Program-made: the position numbers and the translations under genes
Assembly (NCBI GenBank): GCA_965215945.1
Contig: CBDCFC010000050.1
Location: forward strand, 1 to 64,000
Reading direction: 5' to 3'
DNA from: JAHEKD01 sp965215945
GTDB lineage: Bacteria > Pseudomonadota > Gammaproteobacteria > Arenicellales > JAHEKD01
DNA: 64,000 bases
The notes under the pieces: model-generated
Seen by the model: only the letters and a program-made list of their open reading frames with translations
Database searches by the model: none
Told to the model about the DNA's origin: nothing
Shown: one piece after another, positions 56,955 to 64,000 of the stretch
Layout of the letters: the number at the start of each line of letters is the position of its first letter
Position numbering within the stretch: the first letter of the stretch is position 1

Positions 56955-57961
56955 ACTTTCATACTTTCATTCGTTTCATCATCAAGGTTAATTGATTGCG
57001 ACTCATCCAACTCTAACATCAAATTCAGGTTTTGCACTGTAGCACCTGAAGCTCCCTTGCCCAGATTATCGTATTTAGCCACAAACAAGGTTTGCCCGTC
57101 AGTTTCATTGCGAAAAATAAAGATATCGACTCGATTTGTACCGTTATTTTCGTATCCGTATAAAAAAGGTGCCGTTGATGAATCAAACTCATCTAATAAA
57201 TGCACATAAACATATTCCTCATCACTATATGCTGCATTAAATTGTTCATATATTGCATAGCCAAAGGTCTCAGCGCTATTAGATAAACGATGATAACACT
57301 GATCTGGGATATCACTATCATGAACAGCAAACTGAACTATCATACCTTGTGCCATATTCACTACAGCCGGGAGAAATGTTGGCTTTGATGATACACCACT
57401 ATATTTCATTATTTCAGGTAAATGTTTATGTTTGAAATCAAATCCGTACAACCCATAAGCTTTGGCATCTTCAATCAGCTGATTCGATTGATATCGTGAT
57501 ATCATGCCATGCCCCCCCCCGCTGTAGCCAGATATAGCATGAAGGTGAAAATTAATATCTACGCCAGCTTTTACTAACGGTTTTAGTAATAATATTGCAC
57601 CTGTGGAATAACATCCTGGATTTGAAACTTTCTGAGCCTCACGAATCAACCGTCGCTGCTGCTTACCTAATTCCGGCAACCCAAAAACCCAAGTATTATC
57701 AATACGATGTGCCGTGCTCGCATCTATAATCCGGCAATTTTTTTGGATGGCTAGCTGTGCAGAAACTCGGGCAATCTCATCAGGCAGGCATAAAATCACT
57801 AAGTCAGCTTGCTCAAACATTAAGTTTTTACTTTGCTCATCTTTTCGATCTTGGTGCGCAATCGATAGCAATTCGATACCCGGATGATTTTCCAAACGCT
57901 GACGAATCTGTAAACCAGTTGTTCCAGCCTCACCATCGATAAAAACCTTATACTTATACAT
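56948..57961 (-). CDS. argC: N-acetyl-gamma-glutamyl-phosphate reductase
   Basis: 337 residues; NADPH-dependent step of arginine synthesis that reduces N-acetylglutamyl phosphate to the semialdehyde. The N-terminal dinucleotide motif reads VFIDGEAGTTGLQI and the catalytic Cys is C117 in SNPGCYSTG. The length (about 310-340) and DRKDEQSKN-type segment fit the short type 2 ArgC. The 3' end overlaps erpA. A terminator separates it from the ribosomal-protein genes upstream. Confidence 0.92.
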   Translation of the reverse strand: MYKYKVFIDGEAGTTGLQIRQRLENHPGIELLSIAHQDRKDEQSKNLMFEQADLVILCLPDEIARVSAQLAIQKNCRIIDASTAHRIDNTWVFGLPELGKQQRRLIREAQKVSNPGCYSTGAILLLKPLVKAGVDINFHLHAISGYSGGGHGMISRYQSNQLIEDAKAYGLYGFDFKHKHLPEIMKYSGVSSKPTFLPAVVNMAQGMIVQFAVHDSDIPDQCYHRLSNSAETFGYAIYEQFNAAYSDEEYVYVHLLDEFDSSTAPFLYGYENNGTNRVDIFIFRNETDGQTLFVAKYDNLGKGASGATVQNLNLMLELDESQSINLDDETNESMKVC

Positions 57962-58081
57962 TTAATTAACTTTGCGCTAATTATTTAAACTCATCTTTTG
58001 AAACACTAACATCATCGCTATAAACTTGGAAGCTACAAAAATCATTTAAACGACATTATATTTACTTATTGTAGAGAAACG

Positions 58082-58108
58082 AAAACGGGCGCTTGAAGCG
58101 CCCGTTTT
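58082..58108 (-). terminator. Terminator of the rplM-rpsI operon
   Basis: CGGGCGC-TTGAA-GCGCCCG with flanking A and T runs. Located 20 bp after the rpsI stop, it fits termination on the minus strand and before the argC promoter region. Confidence 0.9.
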
Positions 58109-58127
58109 TTATATAAATAAATTTCTA

Positions 58128-58523
58128 TTAGCGTTTAGAGTATTGCGGACGCTTTCGGGCTTTGTGCAAGCCAACTTTCTTACGCTCAACCACACGAGAA
58201 TCGCGGGTGACGTAACCGGCTGCCCTTAGTGGTTTGCGTAGCTCCTCATCATAATCCATCAACGCTCTGGTGATACCGTGCCTGATCGCGCCAGCCTGAC
58301 CACTACCGCCACCGCCGTCGACATTGACCTTTATGTCAAACTTATTATCAGTTTCAGTCAATACTAACGGTTGGCGAACTATCATACGTGCTGTTTCACG
58401 GCCAAAATAATCTTCCAACGAGCGGTTATTAATGGTGATATTGCCACTACCCGGTTTAATATAAACACGAGCAGTAGAAGACTTACGTCGACCAGTGCCA
58501 TAGTTGTATTGTGTAGCTGCCAT
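58128..58523 (-). CDS. rpsI: 30S ribosomal protein S9
   Basis: 131 residues, normal length for S9. The N-terminal GTGRRKSSTARVYIKPG and C-terminal KKVGLHKARKRPQYSKR are highly conserved; the Lys/Arg tail reaches the P-site tRNA. It directly follows rplM in the universal rplM-rpsI operon, 1 bp after its stop. Confidence 0.97.
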   Translation of the reverse strand: MAATQYNYGTGRRKSSTARVYIKPGSGNITINNRSLEDYFGRETARMIVRQPLVLTETDNKFDIKVNVDGGGGSGQAGAIRHGITRALMDYDEELRKPLRAAGYVTRDSRVVERKKVGLHKARKRPQYSKR

Positions 58524-58524
58524 G

Positions 58525-58953
58525 TTATACCTTTAACTCAACGGGTTGTTGCGCTTCATGCGGATGATTATCACCTGAATAAATCTTTAACTTTGACATC
58601 ATTTCCCGGCCTAACTTATTTTTAGGCATCATGCCTTTAACAGCCGACTCGAGAATCGACTGCGGCGATTTTTCGCGCATTGCCCCGAGATTACGAGACT
58701 TAATACCACCAGGGTGTCCCGTGTGCCAATGGTAGAACTTATCGGCTTCTTTATTACCCGTTACACGAATCTTCTCGGCATTAATAACAACAATATAATC
58801 GCCTGTATCAACATGAGGTGTATACTCCGCTTTGTGCTTGCCTTTTAGCCTAGTTGCTATTTGCGAAGCAAGCCGCCCTAGAACCTGATCTTCAGCATCC
58901 ACCATATACCACTGACGCTTTACTTCATGCGCTTTTGCAGAAAATGTTTTCAT
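58525..58953 (-). CDS. rplM: 50S ribosomal protein L13
   Basis: 142 residues from MKTFSAKAHEVKRQWY, which aligns with the family N terminus; an in-frame upstream start would add 28 unrelated residues. Conserved VDAEDQVLGRLASQIA, the GDYIVVINAEKI strand and GMLPKNKLGR (here GMMPKNKLGR) are intact. First gene of the rplM-rpsI operon. Confidence 0.97.
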   Translation of the reverse strand: MKTFSAKAHEVKRQWYMVDAEDQVLGRLASQIATRLKGKHKAEYTPHVDTGDYIVVINAEKIRVTGNKEADKFYHWHTGHPGGIKSRNLGAMREKSPQSILESAVKGMMPKNKLGREMMSKLKIYSGDNHPHEAQQPVELKV

Positions 58954-59061
58954 AAATATCCGGCAATCGAATTCTGTTCGAAAAAGATGGGCGATAATAC
59001 AGCACTCAAGAGCTTGAAACAAGCCGCTCGTGAGCAAAATTAGTCAGATACAAATAAAAAA

Positions 59062-59085
59062 AGGCGCGGTTCTTAGACCGCGCCT
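59062..59085 (-). terminator. Terminator of the peroxiredoxin gene
   Basis: AGGCGCGGT and ACCGCGCCT form a 9-bp stem around a 6-nt loop, followed on the minus strand by a U run (plus-strand A run just before 59062). It ends transcription of the bcp-like gene before rplM. Confidence 0.85.
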
Positions 59086-59265
59086 AAACCACCAAAGGAG
59101 GATGGAGGAGACTATCAAGATAATCATGACGTTGTCATAATTACCGGATATAAGAATAATACTCTTTCTGCGGCCTTTTGTGTGTTAACAAATGTTACAA
59201 ATGAAAAAATTAATTTGCCCTTTATTTTCAATCGGTTATGAAACCGTTTTTCCTTGAAAAATGGG

Positions 59266-59733
59266 CTAGAATGACTGTAGTATTTCTAAAACTTTTTGTG
59301 GGTGTGATTCGGCTTTCGGTACCTTTTTCCAGTGTTTAATAACTTTGCCTTTCTCATCGATCAGTGTTGTCGAACGAATTACCCCTACTGTTTTCTTGCC
59401 ATACATCACTTTTTCACCCCAAGCCCCATATTTTTCCATAACCTTTTTATCTGGATCGGATAACAACTTAAACGGCAGATTGTATTTGCGAATAAACGTT
59501 TGATGTGAATCACCATCATCAGGTGATACTCCTAGCACAACCGTATTTAAAGCTTTGATTTCAGCCGAAAGATCACGAAAACCACATGCTTCTTTAGTAC
59601 ATCCTGGGGTATCATCCTTGGGATAAAAATATAGCAAAACTCTCTTACCCCTAAGATCTTTTAATGCAACTTTATTTCCATCTTGATCTTTGAGCGTGAA
59701 AAGCGGTGTATTCTTGCCTTCCTCAATAGCCAT
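59266..59733 (-). CDS. bcp: Peroxiredoxin, Bcp/PrxQ type
   Basis: 155-residue thiol peroxidase that reduces H2O2 and organic hydroperoxides. The peroxidatic Cys (C45) and resolving Cys (C50) lie in PKDDTPGCTKEACGFRD, the four-residue spacing of the PrxQ group. Thr-x-x-Cys and the later KYGAWGEKVMYGKKTVGVIRST segment complete the active site. No signal peptide, so cytosolic. The upstream gap holds its promoter and that of the divergent response regulator. Confidence 0.93.
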   Translation of the reverse strand: MAIEEGKNTPLFTLKDQDGNKVALKDLRGKRVLLYFYPKDDTPGCTKEACGFRDLSAEIKALNTVVLGVSPDDGDSHQTFIRKYNLPFKLLSDPDKKVMEKYGAWGEKVMYGKKTVGVIRSTTLIDEKGKVIKHWKKVPKAESHPQKVLEILQSF

Positions 59734-59866
59734 TGGTTAGTCCTTATTAATTTGCCTAGTGAAATACTAATACACAACAATTGAAATTTGAATCAGTTCT
59801 ATCATAATGTGACTACAAACTTCACATTCTCTTTAATCGAGAATTCTTAACATAAAGATTTGTGCC

Positions 59867-60232
59867 ATGCTAGAACAAATAAGAAAAATTGTTTATATTG
59901 ATGATGATCAAGATATGCTTTCACTGATTAAGGCTGTCCTTGAACAGGACCCCGACGTAGAGGTCAAAACATTCATCTCGCCCAGTCAGGCTTTGATGGA
60001 CATTAAACACACTCCACCTGATATGGTCATTCTGGATTACCAAATCCCAGAGATGCATGGTACTGAAGTTATGGCACAAATTCAGCAGATGAATTTAAAC
60101 GTCCCAATTATATTCTTTACAGCTCAGTCAGCACCAGAAGAAATAGACAAGATTAAAGCGTTGGGTGCAAACAAGGTAATTGTAAAACCTATAGACATTA
60201 ACCAATTACAAGCTCAATTACTGGTATTCTAA
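59867..60232 (+). CDS. Stand-alone response regulator receiver protein
   Basis: 121 residues, one receiver domain and no output domain. Acidic pocket DDD (12-14), phospho-acceptor D57 in VILDYQIPEMHG, switch T85 in FFTAQ and K107 in IVKP are all present. It is probably phosphorylated by a histidine kinase, likely the convergent kinase that overlaps its end by 4 bp. It would signal by protein-protein contact, as CheY-like proteins do. Confidence 0.88.
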   Translation: MLEQIRKIVYIDDDQDMLSLIKAVLEQDPDVEVKTFISPSQALMDIKHTPPDMVILDYQIPEMHGTEVMAQIQQMNLNVPIIFFTAQSAPEEIDKIKALGANKVIVKPIDINQLQAQLLVF

Positions 60233-62877
60233 CTGACTAACTTCGATGTACGGATCGGTGAGTGGGTTTTTTCCGTAAGCAAGGGAAAATACACATGAAA
60301 ACACGATCCGATACCCTCTTTTGACTCTAAACTGATTCTACCCTTGTGTTTTTCAACAGAGGACTTAACAAATGCCAAGCCAAGTCCGGTTCCAGCATCA
60401 TCACTGCTTTCATCGTGAGTGATCCGCTCAAAACGCTGGAACACTTTTTCCAAATCTTGTTCACGAATTCCATAACCATTGTCTTTAACAAAACAATAGA
60501 GCTCATCCTCGCGTTTGCGAACACCAACTTCTATCTTTCGATCAATCGGACTATATTTAATTGCGTTAGAGAGCAGGTTGATTAAGACTCTTTCCAATAC
60601 GGATTTATCACCGTTAACAAAAAGTTGATCATTCTCATCGATGATTTTCTTGATCGAAATTCTCTTAGCTTTGGCCGAGCCTTCTATTGAAGCAATCGAT
60701 TCAGTAACAATGGCATTAAAATTTACCGGTTCAAATGACTCAACTGAAATGCTCTCAGCACGCATTAAAGCAAGAAAATCATCGGCCAACTGTAAGGCGC
60801 GTTTGGCATTATCTTTAATCGACTTTAAGAATGTCTCTGACTCACGGTATTCCGGTCTTATTTTAGCTAAATCACTGGTGGCAATAAGTGAAGCAAGCGG
60901 TGATCTAAGGTCATGGGATAAAAAAGCCAGTAATTCACGTCGACTTTGCTCCGTTTCTTTTAAGGCGGTAACATCTACAAAATTGAACACCATTCCCGAT
61001 GTTGATTCTTCATCAATAGCGTAACGTGTGACTTCAACCAGTAAATATTGCCCTGAGGCTGCTCTGGCCTCAACAATAAAGTCCTCTGCCTTAAACATCA
61101 CATCAGAAAAAACACTGAACCAATCGACATCCTTACTAAATTTAAGCTCTGTTAAAAGATCAAGTACATTTATATTTTGCTGTGCTTGTTCATCATAGTT
61201 TAATAGTTTATCTGAGCCACGATTTACCATCACAACATTACCGAATGTATCTGTCACTACAACACCATTGTAGAGTTGATCAATCACCTCGCTGACGAAA
61301 TCATTCATCAAATGCATTTTAGAATAAGCTGCTTTGACTAATTCGATTCGACTGTTAACAAACTCGACCGGTGTTTTACCACTGTGTTCTGGTGAAGTGA
61401 TGTAATAAGCTGTTAGTTGCTTGGCAATATACAGCGCATCAGCCTTGTGAACCTTTCTTTCATCTATCAGCACACTCAACTGCCAATCATTGTTATGACG
61501 TTTAACAGGAACTTCAATTGTCACTAATTGCGCTTGGGTATCGGCATCAACTTCAGTTCCATCTTTATCTGATTTCCATTCAAATAGTATTTTGCCTTGA
61601 TCATCTTTAATCAAACCGTTGTGAAAACCGTCAATTTTCATTAAATAATTAAAAGCCTTGTTACCATCCTGTGGATCTACTTCCAGTAACGGCATCGACA
61701 CATTTCCCAACCGATTCAATTCGCTATTTAGATACTTAACAGTCTCTACCAAGCGCCCCCAAATCCAACCTAAATAACCCATTGCAACACCAATAATCAA
61801 ACTCGCTGGTGCAAACCACAGCCTTAACTTATGCAATAGCCAAGCATCAGATGCAAGTATTGTCATAACCAATCCCGCCGCACAAAATAGACTGTAACGG
61901 GGAGGCAAAAAATTCCATACCAAAAAGGAAAGCAACACCACGGATAAAGTGGCTAACAAACTGGGCCAGTAACCTAGCTCCGTAATCATTAATCCCTGTC
62001 GCAAGGCATCTATTTCGTTAGCGATTACTTCGATTCCAGGCATTGGGTTACTCTCACCCGAAACCGGTGTTGAAATCACATCCCCTAAGCCAATCGCAGT
62101 GGTGCCAACCAGGACAAATTTATTATTTAGTTTTTTTAGATCGAAATCGTCAGCCAAAACTCTTGAATAAGATATTTGTTCGAACGTTCCCGGCTTTCCA
62201 GCGTAAGGCAACAAATATTCCTCTCCACGAGACCATCGATTTGTGTTATCACTAAGCCTACCGCTACCGGTAGACAAATAGTTTTCGGGAATATCAATCT
62301 TTGGATTCAGCCCAGACACCCATATTGTTTCAAGGGCTATACTAGGCCATTGTAATGAAGCAGATAAGCCGGCAAATAAATAGGATCGTCTTGAAACAGC
62401 ATCAAGGTCAAGTTCACGATCTACATGACCGATTCCTGCCGCTCCAACCCGCAAGATTTTTATAGGAAGGTTTTCAACTAACCCTGACTCTCTCTTGGAC
62501 ACTTCAAGGGCAACAGGCAATACCACTTTGCCATTATTAGCAATCGCCTCGGCAAGAGATTTGTCATATTCTGGAATACTCGGTTCGCTGAACAATATAT
62601 CCAAAACCACAGCCTGAGGATTAGCTTTGGATACTTTATCTAGAAAACTCGCATGGACATCACGTGACCAAGGCCAACGCCCGATCTCATCGAGGCTCTG
62701 CTTATCGATACCAACAATAACAATATCATCCAGAGGATGCCTGTCTGCAAGACGAATCTGGGTATCGTAAACAATTCTATCAAGCGGCTGTAGAATTTTA
62801 AAATGATGAAGAACAAAGACGAACAGAAGCAATAACAACACTGCACCGAGTTGGCGCAACTCTATCAACTTCCCCAT
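60229..62877 (-). CDS. CHASE2-PAS sensor histidine kinase
   Basis: 882-residue membrane kinase. One TM helix near residues 8-24 is followed by an extracellular CHASE2 domain (about 30-300; DIVIVGIDKQSLDEIGRWPWSR, then DFDLKKLNNKFVLVGTTAIGLGD). Three TM helices lie near 305-380. A PAS-like domain is near 530-640 (VTDTFGNVVMVNRGSDKLLNYDE). The HisKA motif FLSHDLRSPLASL lies near 655 and the HATPase near 760-870 (LINLLSNAIKYSP, VKDNGYGIREQDLEKVF, GTGLGLAFVK). It is adjacent to a FecR-domain protein, a frequent partner. It would phosphorylate the overlapping receiver protein on present evidence; the ligand is unknown. Confidence 0.9.
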   Translation of the reverse strand: MGKLIELRQLGAVLLLLLFVFVLHHFKILQPLDRIVYDTQIRLADRHPLDDIVIVGIDKQSLDEIGRWPWSRDVHASFLDKVSKANPQAVVLDILFSEPSIPEYDKSLAEAIANNGKVVLPVALEVSKRESGLVENLPIKILRVGAAGIGHVDRELDLDAVSRRSYLFAGLSASLQWPSIALETIWVSGLNPKIDIPENYLSTGSGRLSDNTNRWSRGEEYLLPYAGKPGTFEQISYSRVLADDFDLKKLNNKFVLVGTTAIGLGDVISTPVSGESNPMPGIEVIANEIDALRQGLMITELGYWPSLLATLSVVLLSFLVWNFLPPRYSLFCAAGLVMTILASDAWLLHKLRLWFAPASLIIGVAMGYLGWIWGRLVETVKYLNSELNRLGNVSMPLLEVDPQDGNKAFNYLMKIDGFHNGLIKDDQGKILFEWKSDKDGTEVDADTQAQLVTIEVPVKRHNNDWQLSVLIDERKVHKADALYIAKQLTAYYITSPEHSGKTPVEFVNSRIELVKAAYSKMHLMNDFVSEVIDQLYNGVVVTDTFGNVVMVNRGSDKLLNYDEQAQQNINVLDLLTELKFSKDVDWFSVFSDVMFKAEDFIVEARAASGQYLLVEVTRYAIDEESTSGMVFNFVDVTALKETEQSRRELLAFLSHDLRSPLASLIATSDLAKIRPEYRESETFLKSIKDNAKRALQLADDFLALMRAESISVESFEPVNFNAIVTESIASIEGSAKAKRISIKKIIDENDQLFVNGDKSVLERVLINLLSNAIKYSPIDRKIEVGVRKREDELYCFVKDNGYGIREQDLEKVFQRFERITHDESSDDAGTGLGLAFVKSSVEKHKGRISLESKEGIGSCFHVYFPLLTEKTHSPIRTSKLVS

Positions 62878-62901
62878 GTCGCGATAGCCCCTAGCTTGTT
62901 A

Positions 62902-64000
62902 TCAAAGTGCTATTAATAAACCCGTGACGAGCGACATCAAAACTTTTTTCCATTCATTGAATGGCACCAGAATTTTCTGTGGATCAGCATACTTAACTTC
63001 TCCCGACTCCCGATCTTCGATCCCTAAACGGATGTAGTAACTGCCAGCGCCTGTTGTGTTAAACGCAAACTCTTCACCTTCAACCCAATCATCGAAAATG
63101 AGTTTCGTAAACCGATCGTCCCTAGACACTTGCACATGATATTTTGAAACCGATGGATCTTTAGATAGATTCAAACTAACCTGTGATCCAGAACCCGATT
63201 CGACGATCTCAGATGAAATTTCAGGCTGAGATTGGATCACTAAGGAAAAGGGATTCGAAAATGGTCCTTGCCCGCTTTTATCTATGTTAGCAACACGCCA
63301 GTAATACTGCCCTGCCTCTAGCGGATTTTCTAAAATAAAGGTATCAGTTGAAGCAAACGTTTCGTCAACCAGAATCGATGTAAAATCCTCACGATCAGAT
63401 AGTTGATAACGAAGCTTCTCAACGCTATCGGCAGGAACAGCCCACAGAAAATCCGGTTTTAAGTTAAAAGTAGCAGTATTCTTTTTTGGAGAAATAATTA
63501 GCGGGGGCTCTGGCCTTGCATTGACACTCAACTTAACAACACTATCAAGACCCTCAATATTATTTTTATCCGCCGCTCGCACACTGGCGAAAAAATCCCC
63601 ATCACTAGCAAAGAATATATCATCTACTTGCGTTGTTGAAACGACATTATCGTAAAAGGTATCAGAAAAATCTTCTTTACCTGAAACTTTAACACGGTAG
63701 TTTTCAGCTCCTTCTAGCCCGTTCCATTGAAGCGCAGCAAGTTTAGTTTGGATTACATCGTGAGGTTTTATTTCAGGCCCACTAAGTAATTTAACCGGTT
63801 TAATAGGCTTATTATCCTTCTCGGTTTTTGTGCCATAGAGTTCTTTAACCGTAACAGTTTTTTGCTGAGCAGATACAGCCACTTTGCCTTTTAATACTTC
63901 CGTGACAGTATCGCTCGATTTCGGATCAGCACCAATTCGAAATTCTGTCCCCCTAACCGCTGTCACTGCAGCTGGCGACTCTATTTCTAGTCGGTGACCG
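62902..64000 (-). CDS. FecR-domain protein with repeated Ig-like modules, N terminus beyond window
   Basis: The frame runs to the window edge, so at least 366 residues are present and the N terminus is missing. Its first part is a FecR core (IESPAAVTAVRGTEFRIG). Three fibronectin-like beta modules follow, with periodic W and Y (LQWNGLEGAENYRVKVS, FLWAVPADSVEKLRYQLS, YYWRVANIDKSGQGPFSNPF). A hydrophobic tail (KKVLMSLVTGLLIAL) ends it. It is probably a periplasmic or cell-surface protein held by its C terminus. It is 24 bp upstream of the CHASE2 kinase on the same strand, so an operon is likely. Such FecR/CHASE2 pairs are common and of unknown function. Confidence 0.8.
   Translation of the reverse strand, partial: GHRLEIESPAAVTAVRGTEFRIGADPKSSDTVTEVLKGKVAVSAQQKTVTVKELYGTKTEKDNKPIKPVKLLSGPEIKPHDVIQTKLAALQWNGLEGAENYRVKVSGKEDFSDTFYDNVVSTTQVDDIFFASDGDFFASVRAADKNNIEGLDSVVKLSVNARPEPPLIISPKKNTATFNLKPDFLWAVPADSVEKLRYQLSDREDFTSILVDETFASTDTFILENPLEAGQYYWRVANIDKSGQGPFSNPFSLVIQSQPEISSEIVESGSGSQVSLNLSKDPSVSKYHVQVSRDDRFTKLIFDDWVEGEEFAFNTTGAGSYYIRLGIEDRESGEVKYADPQKILVPFNEWKKVLMSLVTGLLIAL

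Noticed and set aside
58954..59037. 28 extra residues at the L13 N terminus
   Set aside because: Family alignment starts at MKTFSAKA; the extra residues do not resemble L13.

Overview
The window comes from a gammaproteobacterium, probably free-living and aquatic. The evidence is the gene set: a gammaproteobacterial DUF3461 protein, a DUF3187 outer-membrane protein, ErpA, a 1,605-residue NAD-glutamate dehydrogenase, acetoacetyl-CoA synthetase, a TAXI-type TRAP transporter, and a classic 16S-tRNA-Ile-tRNA-Ala-23S-5S operon. I see no insertion sequence, CRISPR array, phage region or plasmid origin.

Layout. 1-5.1 kb: a truncated Lhr helicase and a ferredoxin-NADP reductase. 5.1-5.7 kb: small palindromic repeats. 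5.7-12.5 kb: a DUF3187 barrel and CoxG-like pair, a flippase-like membrane protein, an alanine-dehydrogenase-like enzyme, an agmatinase-like ureohydrolase, a class III nucleotide cyclase, then a RES/Xre toxin-antitoxin pair. 13-19.4 kb: a large MscS channel, a PuuA-like glutamine synthetase with a SpuC-like aminotransferase (putrescine breakdown), and an outer-membrane barrel protein. 19.4-23.7 kb: repeats, then a ClC channel followed by two broken genes, a PotD-like binding protein and a BesD-like Fe(II)/2-oxoglutarate oxygenase. 23.7-31 kb: acetoacetyl-CoA synthetase, NAD-GDH and DUF3461. 31-36.5 kb: a MATE exporter, an ATP-grasp ligase and a TAXI TRAP transporter. 36.5-44.5 kb: a surface-polysaccharide locus with two sulfotransferases, a deacetylase, a glycosyltransferase, a methyltransferase, a frameshifted gene and a Wzm/Wzt exporter. 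44.5-52.4 kb: the rRNA operon on the minus strand. 52.6-64 kb: tyrS, a murein hydrolase and anmK, erpA/argC, rplM-rpsI, a peroxiredoxin, a response regulator, a CHASE2 histidine kinase and a truncated FecR-domain protein.

The most striking region is the 23S rRNA gene. It is about 4.66 kb instead of about 2.9 kb because it holds three insertions. Two are group I introns only 20 nt apart. By alignment from memory to E. coli numbering they follow U1931 (435 nt, no ORF) and U1951 (750 nt, with a LAGLIDADG endonuclease). The third is an intervening sequence of about 580 nt at the tip of helix 25. It carries a small GIY-YIG nuclease gene between two homologous palindromic arms of about 100 nt in inverted orientation. 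Subtracting all three leaves a normal 23S length. The operon also shows processing stems, boxA-like sites, a consensus promoter and a decayed tRNA-Ile half.

Themes that link genes: polyamine and amino-acid catabolism (agmatinase-like, PuuA-like, SpuC-like, PotD-like, Ald-like, NAD-GDH), and export of a probably sulfated, methylated surface glycan. Coordinates of RNA ends and introns come from reading conserved sequence by eye.
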